DNA from: Cinnamomum chago
Taxonomy: Eukaryota > Streptophyta > Magnoliopsida > Laurales > Lauraceae
Assembly (NCBI GenBank): GCA_038049695.1
Contig: CP142453.1
Coordinates: 127,385,001 to 127,449,000 of the forward strand
Direction: 5' to 3'
Length of the DNA: 64,000 nt
Part shown: positions 43,560 to 54,212 of the stretch, piece by piece
How positions within the stretch are numbered: position 1 is the first letter of the stretch
Layout of the letters: every line of letters starts with the position of its first letter
Position numbers and translations under genes: made by a program
Notes under the pieces: generated by a model
Database searches by the model: none
What the model was told of the DNA's origin: nothing
What the model saw: only the letters and a program-made list of their open reading frames with translations

Positions 43560-45630
43560 CATCCTCATGGGACCATTATAGCCGATCTTTTGGCGGCAGG
43601 TGACCAATTTGGGTGGACACTCTTAACAAGTGCAGCAATACCGGCAATAAATGGAATTGCCATTGACGTTCCTGACTTGAATTCAAAATAGTTAAATTTC
43701 TCTGCCAGGAAATTGACCCCAGGTGCTCTGATATCGGGCTGGAAAGTTGAGCATGAGTATTAGCATTATTCTTCTTGTGACTATAGTAAATATCACACAC
43801 AGATAGATACTATGGAAAGTCGTCTCTTTCAAACGAACCACATTCTATGTATGGGACTGTAAACCAAAGAGTGGAAGCTATAAATTACCTTGATACCTGC
43901 TGAATCGAAACGTGGACCTCTTAAGGAAAACCAAGCAACCCTTGTAGGACACCTCATAGACACCACTTGGGTTCCTGCCAAGCTTCTCTTCACTGGCTTT
44001 GGGGAACTGCGAAAAGAAAAATAATAAATCAGTAGTTAGAGCTCAATTTCTAAAATTTTGTTGCTATCTACTTTCCTTTACAAAAAAAAAAAAAAAATGT
44101 TATCCAAAGAGCTCACTCACATAATGACAATCCACAAGGGTGCCGTATGGAAATTAGGCACATTTGGTGCATTGTGGCTCAATTATTAGGACAGAATTGT
44201 TTATGATTACAACAATTTCCTTGTCTAATTAGAAAAATGAAATTGTTGTTCTCCCCCATCTTTAGTAAAACCGCCCATGATAAATGTAACTTTCTTCTCA
44301 CATCTTTAAATTAAATGAAACAATAGCTAAACACCATTCTAAAGCCTGGACTGATCCGGTTGGACTGGTGCCCCGGCATCATTATTATTTTTTTTTATCA
44401 GAGAACTATTTCACTTGTTCAGCTAAAACAACAATCAAGAGAACCATTGCAATGAGAAAAATTATTGACTCATTCAGGTGAAAACAATCCATCAAGAGAT
44501 CTATTTCAGGGAGGATTTTGACAGATTGTTCGGTAAAACATTTTGTTAACTGCAACTATTAAAAGTAATTGTTAGAAGGTATGACCATGTGCAACTAGGG
44601 TTCAATTAGGGTTATGTTATGAGAGAGAGAATTCGCTAGATTTAGTTCGGATAAAATTGGGGAAAGCCCCTCGAAATGAAGGTAATTGTTTTAAAAATCT
44701 GCAAATGTCTTTTACATTGGGCTCTTCAAGCTTTTTCCAAGCTTCAGTGAATTAAGTTGGAATTGCTCCTGAATCATTCACAGTAACTGGTTGGTTAAAT
44801 GCATCTTATCTTGCTCATCGGAGAAAACGAGATAGAATAGGAACAGTTTGTTAACCGTAGGAAAATGAGTGTGCTGCCCGGAAAAGGCTGGTGCCGAACA
44901 AGGAGGTGCTTCCATTGTTAATGCACCTACCGTCATAACCCAAGGAAAAGAATTTTTGACAGGTGTATCTTCTAGACATTCACCTGGACCAAGATTTCCC
45001 GCGCAGCAATTAACGGTTATCCCATTGGTAACCGCTTCGAAGTAAGACTGTGCAATCTCATTGCCCATATGACAAAACGGAATAGAGATTACATCCACAC
45101 CATCATGGATGCAATCCATAAGCCAACAATCATTCTTCATCCACAATCATGTGAAATCTTGTAGATAGCAAGATTGGCACAAGGCACCCATCCTCTCAGC
45201 AACCCGTACCCCCGAAGGTGTACCGGAGAGCTCGCAGCAATGGAGGCACAATGTGTACCATGTCCGAAAGAACCACAAGCGAGGCGAACCATAATCCTCC
45301 ATAGTGAAGTGCTCTCGTCGCTCTTTCATGTAATATCTAGCTCCAATAAGCTTTCTGTGATATTAGTACTTTCAGTGATAAGATTAAATTGTAAGACTTA
45401 CGATGGCCAATAATACATATGGCAACATTTTTAAAACTAACCACTAATCTTTTGATTAAAAATAAAGATCAATCATATGTAGGTGTCTGTTGAAGGAGAA
45501 TTATCATCATACCAGCTAAACTCTTTGCTTGCGATCCAGTGAGGTTGGCCTCAAACTCTCCCCCAAACAATCCGATATGTTTGCTACAGAACACCATGGC
45601 CTCTAGAGCTGCTTCCTTGCTGCAGTTTCA
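43560..45630 (-). pseudogene. subtilisin-like protease (subtilase) pseudogene
   Basis: Pieces of a plant subtilase lie in the right order on the minus strand. About 45512-45625: inhibitor I9 propeptide (SKEAALEAMVFCSKHIG, LTGSQAKSLA). 45150-45384: KLIGARYYMKER, then after a frameshift SFGHGTHCASIAA with the catalytic His. 44778-45146: after another shift DGVDVISIPF and the oxyanion Asn in VNCCAGNLGP. 43890-44005: VAWFSLRGP. 43560-43738: [11 protein letters not shown] and [20 protein letters not shown] with the catalytic Ser. An intron of 151 bp (43739-43889) still has GT-AG and joins GIK to PDI in frame, so this is a decayed genomic copy and not a retrocopy. Nothing like the catalytic Asp segment (D-T-G-V-W-P) lies between the propeptide and the KLIGARY exon, and the PA region is missing or unrecognisable. 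Several frameshifts and stops rule out an active protease. Confidence 0.85.
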
Positions 45631-45639
45631 TATTAATTC

Positions 45640-46743
45640 ATAGACGCAGACGTGAAATATAAATATATTTTTTTCTTTTTGTGTTATTGAAGTGGAGCTT
45701 CTCTTATGTAAATTGAGGCAATTTGCACATGATGAAACTAATCTAGGTCGGTAATGAATCTTTTCTAACTACAACTAACCTCAACTTTGGATTTTGACCA
45801 CAAAATACTCCTCGGTGGACTGAAAAATAAGACGTGTGGCATATTGCAATCAAATAGTCATAACACTCGATTTTAAAGCCTCAAACCTTAATGATTTGCT
45901 AAGTGCATTTATTATTATTTTTATCAAATCCAATGGTAGTTAATTTTTAAATAGTTGTAAGAAAAAAATGAGAGTTGCTTTACTCTCTCTGTGTTTTTTT
46001 TCTTTTTTTTTTTTGTGCGCGCGCATGTGCGTGTGGGGTGGGTCAGGAGGGGGGTCGTTTTGGGGTTTTTGCTGTGTGTGAATGGCTTTGGCTTGGTGAT
46101 GCAGGTGGGTTGGTGGAAGGATTCACCCAAAGGTGGTAGACACCTTCAAGCGAACACAGTCGCTTTCACAGTTCTAACCCAAAAAGAAGAGAGCTTCTAA
46201 AATATTATTGGAGTTCCTTTCTAACTACATACGAGATCTTCAAATAGGCCTCTTGAGAATCCCAACCACCCACTTGTTGAAAGGTATTTCAGATGGGAAT
46301 TCTAGATTGTGATGCTGTCCCTTCGGAATTCTATATTCTCTGTATGAATGGCGAGAATACACAAAGCTGTCTTATTTAACATCACTTTTGGCTTGTAGAA
46401 TTCTAATACTTCTCGCTTTCTAGATGCAGGACGGCATTTGAGCCTTTGGAGTTTCATTTGGAGAATTCCAAACTCTCACAAACAAGAATTATCAAATTTT
46501 TGCAAAAACAGTGGCCCTAAAAAAGGTAGTTTCCTTGTAGTACATGTACTTCCATTCCTTAAAATAAAAGCATAAATTTAATCGAGACTTTACTCATATA
46601 GAAAAAGTACATTAAAGGGAAATACTTAGAAAGATAAGTATTCTAATAGCTATAATCAAAGGGCATATTGATTTATTGCCTTATAGGGCCCCTTAACTGC
46701 AACCGGACTAGGCCCTGGTAGGTCAGTCATGGGCCCCAACTTG
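45640..46743. other. intergenic, no gene seen
   Basis: AT-rich. It includes a T run followed by GTGCGCGCGCATGTGCGTGTG at 45995-46036. No coding sequence. Ends at the hAT target site at 46744. Confidence 0.4.
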
Positions 46744-47559
46744 GGCACAACCAAGGGCGGACCCATGCGTTGTCACGTGGGGGAAGATGCACCCGTTATA
46801 TTTCAAAATCCCCTTACAGGGCTATGGGCCGTATGGCCCATGCACCCGTTCAAAGCCCATTGTGCACCACCTATTTAAGACTCATACCCATTTAAGCCCA
46901 CCATGCACCCCTATGATCGAAATCCTTATTCATTCGTAAAAACCCCAATTCATCTTCCTCTTCGTCGAAAACCCTCGTCGGGCATTCTCCATGGAAGATC
47001 GTCTCAATCAAAAAGGAAAACTAGCAAAGCGGCAGCATTTCACATCTTCTCCCTCTCTCCGGCCAGCTATCACTATTTCCACTTCCCATTCTACTCTCTT
47101 TCTTTCTCTCTCAAATCTCTAAAACCCTAACTTATCTTCCTTGACTTCATCATCATCTCCTCACTCATAGCCCACAGTCCCTGGCCCCTCCCCTCTTCAA
47201 TGCCTAATCTTCATTTTTCCACTGCTTAGTTGTCTCCCTGAGATCTTTCCAGGTGTGTGTCCCATGTGGATCCCAAATCAATTGCCCTCTTCACTGTTTG
47301 ATCATTTGTTTCTCTATTTTGTTTAGATTTGTTTTCTATAATTAAAAAAAAATCTGTGTTCTTTATCCTTTGATATTTTAAGAAGAAAAGGCAAAATTTA
47401 AGTTTCAGTTATTTTGCTGGGGTATAAATTTCAGAATTTTGAAGCATTTATTTATTTTTATTTATTTTGTAATCTCTGCTTGTCTTGCGGTTCTCCCATT
47501 CTAAGAAAATTCTAACCTTTTTTTTAATTTTTTTTTCCTTTTAAAGATTTTCAACCTCA

Positions 47560-49296
47560 ATGGTAGAGGTGACTTCAATGGCTGAAGTAGAAGCAATGGT
47601 CAATCGTCTAGGGATTGATCTTTCTCACAACGATTGGGACTATATATAGCTTCCCCCTGGTGATGCGGACAACGTACTCCCTCCACACAAATTATGTAAG
47701 AGGAAGAAGGCCCAAAAGACACGCACACGTGCCTCCTCATGGTTGGATGATCCTTGTCAGGAGTTAGATCATGATTTTGGCCAAGATCCACCGTCAGATT
47801 GCAATTCTAGAAAAGATCCACCATTGGATCTTAATTTTAGAACAAATCCACCATTGAGTCTTAACTCTGAGAAAGATCAATAGTTGGATCTAGTTCGATC
47901 TAACATTTGATCAAGCTGATGAAGACCCCTTGTGGCAAACTAGGAAGACCCCACATTGGGTTGTGCCACTTGGGAGGGACAAGCAAAGAGAATTGAAGAT
48001 CAAGTCGGGTCCATCAGAGGGGCCCATCCAAGTGATCCTACGGTCACACGAGCCGTGCAGCCCACCCAAGTTATTTATCAAATTAGTTTGCTTTTATTTA
48101 ATGTATTGATTTAATGCTTTAATATTTTAGTTAGATGTGTCAAAGTCCTCACATCCAATAAACCAAGTGGCAGAATTCCTTACGCCTCATAACCCACCTA
48201 CAACCACTATCTTTGCATCTCAAATTCCACCATTCCACATAATGGAACTCAGGTCCAATATAATCAGAGGCCAGATCCAGGACAAACCAGCCTGGTCCAA
48301 ACAGGCCCAGCTGAACCAACCCAGGTCCAAACAGGCACAACTAAACCCAACCAAACCAGGAGAAGCCCATCTAAATATGACTTTTAGGTTCTTTGGACCC
48401 ATCTGATCCCTTTTCAGCTCTATTTTACTGTTAATTCAAATCTGAAAGTGCACTTGCTGATTAATGCTATAACTGTGGGATTCATTCAATTCAACTTTGA
48501 ATTTCATTATCTATTCATAACACATACTAACCTTTTGACCAAAACCTTAGAACTTAGTCTGCTGTCAAATCCTCTAAAGGGACAATAAATCAATTGGAAA
48601 TTAGTTGAGCCCTAAGCTAGTGGAGGAGGGGATTCTCTTCCATTGAGACTCCCGATCATAATTCGAGGGGTTAATAGTGCGGGATTGTGACAAGGCCTAG
48701 AGCGACCTCTAACTCGCAAATTGAAATCTCACACAAGAGGTGCAATCTGAATTTTCAAGTTTTATAATATTAATTGTGAATGTTAAAAGTTTTCTTGATC
48801 GCATATCATCATTTAATTCAGCCTTGCACTGTCCTGCATCACCTGGAGAAGACTTTGGTATTAGAAGGTATCAAACTTCTAAAATACTAGCTGTAAACTC
48901 TTAACCCTTGTTCTAACCCTATGTCTTTTTTTTGGCAGGGTTGTGCTCTCTTAATGAAAAGCTTTAAAACATCTGAACACATGATTTGCTGTTAATTTCT
49001 CTTTTCTTTTATTATTTATTTATTTATTTATTGTTTTTAGGTTGATGATGATCAAGATCTTCTCCGAGACGATCCTTTGGAATTTGAAAATGGATTGCAG
49101 AATGTTATTGTAGTAGACAAGCTACCAGTTGTTCCTCTAGAGGAAGTTTGATAAGCCTGATGGAGTGATAAGAAAGATACACTATACAGCCAGATTGGAA
49201 CTATCAAGGAAGATGGGCTTTGGAGTTTGGATCCCGGTAAATCCAGAAAACCAGAAGACTTTGGGGTACTGCTTTATTGAATACACTACTCAGCAG
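47560..49296 (+). pseudogene. captured 5' exons of eIF3b (translation initiation factor 3 subunit B)
   Basis: Exon remnant 1 (from ATG 47560) reads EVEAMVNRLGIDLSHNDWDY, an in-frame TAG at 47647-47649, then LPPGD, matching the N-terminus of plant eIF3b (a GIDLS ... LPPGE pattern). Remnant 2 (49041-49296) follows a normal acceptor (TTGTTTTTAG) and ends at a normal donor (CAGCAG then GTAATT). It reads DDPLEFENGLQNVIVVDKLP and, after frameshifts, GVIRKI and KTLGYCFIEYTTQQ, the start of the eIF3b RNA-recognition domain. There are at least three frameshifts around 49145-49215 plus stops. The intron of about 1.3 kb between them is kept, so this came from genomic DNA. eIF3b scaffolds the eIF3 complex on the 40S ribosome; this copy cannot. 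Confidence 0.82.
47765..47895 (+). repeat. about 30-bp degenerate tandem repeat
   Basis: (A)GATCCACCATTGGATCTTAA-type units repeat about four times with drift; GATCCACC or ATCCACC recurs at about 30-33-bp spacing. It follows the first eIF3b exon remnant. Confidence 0.6.
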
Positions 49297-49377
49297 GTAA
49301 TTCCTATTAAGTTTATCAGCTTTACTAAAATTACGGTTAATGGCGTGGGATTAATGCTTCAGAAATTTCAGTTCATG

Positions 49378-49505
49378 GTTAGCTTGGGTTGTTTGGGTAC
49401 CAAGCGAAAAAGCGCTGGTTCGACTCCTACGAACAGCCACTTTGTGCAAAAATGCCAAAGGTTAGGTCTGTCTCCAGCCTAGACCATCCTAGGACTCTGC
49501 TTCAG
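49378..49505 (+). mobile_element. SINE fragment, TS-like tail (tentative)
   Basis: A box B-like GCTGGTTCGACTCCTACG is followed by AACAGCCACTTTGTGCAAAAATGCC, split by AAGGTTAGGTCTGTCTCC and CCTAGACCATCCTAGGAC. This order (AACAGCC, CAAAAATGC, AAGGTAAGGCTG, TAGACCCT) is what I recall for the tobacco TS family of SINEs. It is inside the Pack-hAT, so the insertion is secondary or was captured with the host DNA. Confidence 0.45.
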
Positions 49506-49567
49506 CTGGACCACACTTGGGTGTGGACCACACTTGGGTGATGACCTTTGGTTAGCATGGGTTGTTT

Positions 49568-49697
49568 GATGGATTTCAACTCCTCTTTTTTTTCTGAATG
49601 GGTGATGGATTTCAACTCCTCTTTTTTTTCTGAATGGGTGATGGATTTCAACTCCTCTTTTTTTTCTGAATGGGTGATGGATTTCAACTCTTGTGAT
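49568..49697. repeat. 36-bp tandem repeat, 3.5 copies
   Basis: GATGGATTTCAACTCCTCTT starts at 49568, 49604, 49640 and 49676. The first three units are essentially identical and the fourth breaks off after TTCAACTC. Confidence 0.9.
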
Positions 49698-49924
49698 TTA
49701 AGAAAATAGGATAAAAATTACAGTGCATTGTTTTGAGCTATCAATTTGCATCCATCACTGATAAACAAAGAAAATAAATGCAAAAATCTGTGTCCATCTC
49801 ATTTAATATCTTTATGTTTTCGTACTTTAATCATAAAAGTTTTAGTATATAGAAAATGCCTTCATTTTATGCCTTTAACGTGAAAGGGAAGGAAGAAGAG
49901 AAGGAAAAGAGGAACTTGGCAACT

Positions 49925-50151
49925 TAGGTATGGGGTTTTTTTCATCTGATTACATGGTTTTTTTTTTTGGATTACATGGACTCTCTCTCTCTCTCACTCT
50001 CTCTGTTTTTTTTCGGATTACATGGACCCTCCCTTCCTCCCTGCTTGACAACTTAGGTATGGGGTTTTTTTCATCTGATTACATGGTTTTTGTTTTTGTT
50101 TTTTTGGATTATATGGACTCTCTCTCTGTTGTTCAGAGGTGAATCATCTGA

Positions 50152-50220
<69 letters not shown>
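49925..50220. repeat. duplicated AACTTAGGTATGGGG block and (CT)n run
   Basis: AACTTAGGTATGGGGTTTTT plus TCATCTGATTACATGG occurs at about 49921 and 50050. A pure CT dinucleotide run of about 65 bp covers 50155-50219. All of it lies inside the Pack-hAT. Confidence 0.85.
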
Positions 50221-50224
<4 letters not shown>

Positions 50225-50549
50225 TGTATGTCATTCAAAATTTCTTCAATTGTAGATTCAATTTAGGATTTTATGTTATTAATTTCTTTGCTTGCAATTT
50301 GATGTACGGGTGTTCATATATTTGTGCTTCTTGTTATTTAATTTGATGAATGTTGTTTGTGTTTACGTAGTCATAACCATTTAAATGCAATATATTTGTG
50401 TTTGCTTCTTGTTCTTCTTTTTTAAATAACTATATTTTCTCTTTTGCCATTGTTAATGTGAAGAAGTGTGGCAAAAGATTTTGACCTTTTCAATTGACTA
50501 GAGTCCGCACCCGCCAAACAAAAATCCTAGGTCCGCCACTGGGCACAAC

Positions 50550-50898
50550 AGCCCCATGAGTCTTGGGCTTGATTTGGCACATTATTCAAACTACTTTCTG
50601 AAGTAGCTGTTTTCTTTGGGCTGCGTCACTTGGATTTGTCAAAGGAGGGCCCCACCATATAAAAATAAGAGGAATGGTCAGAAGGCACAAGTCGGTTGCT
50701 CATACTCAAGCAAGCACCTTGCACTGTCCCTCAACTCTGAAGGTATTAGGAGGCACGATTTTTTTTATCAATGGCGAGTATCAATTGGATGAGAGTCACA
50801 TTGGGCAGGTGAAATTCACAGGGAGTAGTGTGCGAAACAGACGCGCCGGGGGGGGGGGTGTTCATGATTGGCAAGGCCCCACATGGGTCCCACATTGG
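50550..50898. other. short spacer between two transposons
   Basis: Host DNA between the Pack-hAT and the LTR element. A run of nine or more G lies at about 50850. No gene. Confidence 0.4.
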
Positions 50899-50903
50899 CC
50901 ATG

Positions 50904-51245
50904 TGATGCAAGCCCTACGGTTAGGACTTGCGTGGGTGCCGAAGCATGTGTCCAAGGATGCCTCAAATTGTCTCCACAGAGACTTAAACACTAAAACGCA
51001 CCTATCCGAGGGAAAACCCACAATTCTATTCAATAATCAAGTCCGAGATTTCCATCTCTACAATACCTTAGATATAGTATAAACAAAACTTAGAGCCTAA
51101 GAAATCAATCTAAACAAGGAAAGTAATTAAACTGGAGTCCTAATCCAAATTAGAATAAAATTAAGAAACTACTATTAATAAATAAATAAAACAAAACAAT
51201 TCCTAAACTTCTTAGGCGAGACCACTTATGGCCCGTCCTGCATCA
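50904..51245 (-). repeat. 3' LTR of the gag-protease element
   Basis: 342 bp, TGATGCAAGCCC ... CCGTCCTGCATCA. On the coding strand it follows the polypurine tract, so it is the 3' LTR. Confidence 0.92.
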
Positions 51246-51812
51246 TTTCCCCCAGGTTGAAAGAAGATTTCGACCTCGAACCCGGGTCTTCCTCATGTTG
51301 CCTCTGTAGACATGGTGTACGTGAAGCACTTCCTTTGTGGCAGGAGCCCTTGATCTCTTCTTCGGTGATTCTGGTTTCATTGGATAGACTGTAACTTCCT
51401 TTTCACCGTGCATAAATGTGTATGTGTTGCCGCGCATCCCATGAGTGTCATTCTCGTCATAGATCCATGGGCGACCCAATAGGATATCTCCACTATCCAT
51501 TAGTAACACATAGCATCAAATTGTATCTTTATAATCATCACCAACTGCAAAAGTAACCTGACATGTACGTCGCACTTGTGCTTCATCTCCTGTCATTAGC
51601 CATTTGACAAAGTATGGATGATTGTGCTTGTAAACCTTCAGCTTCAAGCGATCAACAAGAGTTTGGGAGACGATATTTTCACAACTTCCACCATCAATCA
51701 CAATTGTACATTTTTGCCCATGTATTGTACCTGTGGAATGAAAAATATTTTTTTTCTCAACCATCTCTTCTCGACAATGGTGTAGAATTCTGGAGGACCA
51801 AGAGAGCTTCAC
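51246..51812 (-). pseudogene. retroviral-type aspartic protease region
   Basis: The frame reads IHGQKCTIVIDGGSCENIVS, with the catalytic Asp in the D-G-G form usual for plant Ty3 elements, then VDRLKLKVYKHNHPY. An in-frame TGA near 51513 interrupts it, and it continues as DILLGRPWIYDENDTHGMRG, the second conserved protease block. The frame ends right at the polypurine tract. The expected reverse transcriptase does not follow. Confidence 0.85.
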
Positions 51813-51862
51813 AATCCTTTTTGGTTTCTATTTCTTCCACTTCCTCTGAATCTTCATCTTTA

Positions 51863-52170
51863 GGGCGTGTTTGGCACTCAACCAAGTTATAAAGTGAAGT
51901 GAAGTGAATCCAGACAAGAATTGACAAGGGTCATATCAAAAGTACACAATTTCAACATTCCCTCCATCTTTTTCAAAAAAAGTCAAAAAAGCAACCTCCT
52001 TTTTCCACTAAAAGACAAAAAAAACTCCACTTTTCAATACAAAAAATCAAAAAGATTCTATACCAAACAACTAAAAACAAAACATCATCATAACACTTTA
52101 TATTTTATTCTCTCTTGATTTGATGCTTCACCTCACCATACTTCAATTCATCATACATCCAAACAAGCCC
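51863..52170. mobile_element. Tourist-like MITE nested in the LTR element, 308 bp
   Basis: Ends GGGCGTGTTTGGCACTCAAC and, inverted, GGGCTTGTTTGGATGTATG. TTA lies on both sides (51860-51862, 52171-52173). It splits the gag-protease region between the zinc knuckle and the protease, so it came after the retrotransposon. Confidence 0.85.
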
Positions 52171-52173
52171 TTA

Positions 52174-53168
52174 GGATCATTTTGTGTTTTAGGTTCATTG
52201 TGTGCACCTTCCATTAAGTTAATTCCCTTTGGACATTCAATCAAACTGTGCCCCTTTTGCTTATAATGAAAACATGTGAACCTATTCTGATCTTCAAACT
52301 TGGAGGAAAACTTTTCTAAGGAACTAGCACTTGGATTGAAATTAGGCTTTCACGGGGTCTTTTGTGCAAACCATTAGGACACATTAAACTTTTGAGCTTG
52401 ATAATTAGCAATGTCTTCGGCTTTGATGGCATGTTGGAGGATCTCATCAACATTATTAAAATTCTTGAATGTAAGGATATGTTTTATGTCAATTCTCAGC
52501 CCATGAAAATATCGATCAACCAACACATCATCATCCTCATTCAAGCCACAACGAGCTTGCATGATCTAGAACTCCTCAAAATATTCAACAACAGTTTTGG
52601 ACCTTTGTTTCAAGTCTTGAAAGCTTGAACATAGATCTCTGGAATAGTTGATAGAAAGAAACTTTTCCTTCAACAGATTTTTCATCTTGATCCATGTTTC
52701 AACACGGTCAATGTTTTAATTCCTCCTCTTCTTTTGCAACTCGACCCACCAGATCGCAGCATAATTGCGAAATCGAGTTGCCACTAAGGTAACTTCATGA
52801 CCATCCGTCAAGGGCTTGTGTGCAAAAAAATTCTCCACACATACTCACCAATCCATAAATTCATCGAGCTTTAATTTCCCATCATAATCGAGAATCACTA
52901 GTTTAATCCCTAAATCTCGATCAACATTGACTGCGTGTTGATCTCGTGGATTCCAAATATTTTCTCCATCATCACGATGATTATCCGCAAGCCGATTGTT
53001 TTCCAAATTGGTCAATCTACTTTCTATCCTTGCAAGAGTCTCTTGGATTTGAACCATCGTTGCGGAGAGTTAATTAACATTTTTCAATAACGCCGCAATG
53101 GTTCCCTTCAAATCCTCTTCGTTTGTAAAGGAAGACTCCACTTTTGTCGTCTTCTTATGAACCATCAT
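52174..53168 (-). pseudogene. gag region of the LTR element
   Basis: Starts MMVHKKTTKVESSFTNEEDL at 53168 and meets an in-frame TAA after about 32 codons. It continues through TLARIESRLTNLENN and DYDGKLKLDEFMDW, then the capsid-like DRYFHGLRIDIKHILTF. Near 52180-52270 the zinc knuckle reads CFHYKQKGHSLIEC: the second Cys of the usual C-x2-C-x4-H-x4-C is a Tyr. Several breaks separate these pieces. Confidence 0.8.
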
Positions 53169-53854
53169 TTTTTTAATGCAATAACAAAAATCTAACTAAC
53201 CTAGTGGGTAGTTCTGCTCTCCACAAGCGTGTAGGCAAAAACAGATCTCAAATCGGGCTTCAGATGACACATGCATCAGTGTAACAAGTCTCCTCCGTTG
53301 ATCTCGTCAAGAGGCTGGATGGCTGCTGCTGATGGAACTGATCAGTGAAACAAGTTTCGGGCTGAGCTTCCTTTAGAACAGGTCAAAGGACTAGAGATCA
53401 ACTTGAACTAGGCCTGGTATGGACTTGGACCCAAGTGGCCGGCACATGTATTCTTCCTCTCGAGTTCCATGCGAAGAAAAGAAAAGAAAGCTCTTCAAAC
53501 TCCTTTTCTTGTTCCGAGAGGCACCAAGGGAAGGAAAAAAAAAAAAAAAGAAGGAAGAGCGGCGATGCAAAAGGTGCTAACGATCGAGGGAGGCGAGGGC
53601 TCAAGCACTGACGACGCGGGCGAGCAGTGAAGTCGGCGATGAGTTACAATGACCTTGGTGAACGGTATGTTGTCTTCTTCTTCTTCTTTCTTCCCTCTCT
53701 TATAGGGTTCGGTTGTTTGGCGTATAAGGGGTTGCTGGGAAGGGTGTTTGGTGACGGTGAACAGTCATGGTTGGCAGTGGATGATTGGACGGATGGATTA
53801 TGCGATGGGGCGGATGGATAGGCTCCGATCGGTGACCGAAGCGAATGGATCTTC

Positions 53855-53866
53855 GGTCTGATACCA
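53855..53866 (-). other. primer-binding site (initiator tRNA-Met type)
   Basis: The minus strand reads TGGTATCAGACC two bases inside the 5' LTR. The usual tRNA-iMet complement is TGGTATCAGAGC, so eleven of twelve positions match. Confidence 0.8.
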
Positions 53867-53868
53867 AT

Positions 53869-54207
53869 TGATGTAGGCCCAAGGGTTAGGGCTTGAGTGC
53901 GTGCCGAAGCACGTGTCCAAGTGCACCTCAAATCGTCTTCACAAAGACTTCAACACGAGGACGCACCTCTCCAAGGGAAAACCCACAATTCTATTCAATA
54001 ATCAAGTTTGAATTTCCATCTCAACAATACCATATATATAGGATAAACAAAACTTAGAGCCTTATAAATCAATCTAAACAAGGAAAGTGATTAAATTGGA
54101 GTCCTAATCCTAATTAGAATAAAATTAAGAAACTACTATTAATAGAAAATAAACAAAACAATTCATAAACTTCTTGGGCAGGACCACTTATGGCCCGCTC
54201 TGCATCA
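53869..54207 (-). repeat. 5' LTR of the gag-protease element
   Basis: 339 bp, TGATGTAGGCCC ... GCTCTGCATCA. It adjoins the primer-binding site, so it is the 5' LTR of the minus-strand element. Confidence 0.92.
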
Positions 54208-54212
54208 CCATG

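Larger units (their letters stand above)
46752..50541. mobile_element. 3.8-kb non-autonomous hAT carrying eIF3b fragments (Pack-hAT)
   Basis: The left tip is CAAGGGCGGACCCATGCGTT and the right tip, inverted, CAGTGGCGGACCTAGGATTT. The exact 8-bp duplication GGCACAAC lies at 46744-46751 and 50542-50549. No transposase is present. Inside, in order: a TATTTAAG-containing GC-balanced region and CT-rich leader with AAAACCCTAA (46860-47260), exon remnants of eIF3b (47560-49296), a SINE fragment, short tandem repeats and a (CT)n run. The tips match those of the 634-bp and 187-bp hAT elements in this window. The simplest reading is a hAT element that captured a genomic segment of a host gene, introns included. 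Confidence 0.78.
50904..54207 (-). mobile_element. Ty3-type LTR retrotransposon, gag-protease only
   Basis: Two similar LTRs, 50904-51245 and 53869-54207, both start TGATG and end CATCA, and an exact 5-bp duplication CCATG lies at 50899-50903 and 54208-54212. The coding strand is minus. A primer-binding site (TGGTATCAGACC, one change from the initiator tRNA-Met site) lies next to the right LTR and a polypurine tract (CCTGGGGGAAA, 51246-51256) next to the left LTR. Between them are only gag and aspartic protease; there is no reverse transcriptase, RNase H or integrase, and no space for them. The element would depend on an autonomous relative. A Tourist MITE (51863-52170) is nested inside. The LTRs show numerous differences, so insertion is not recent. 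Confidence 0.93.
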
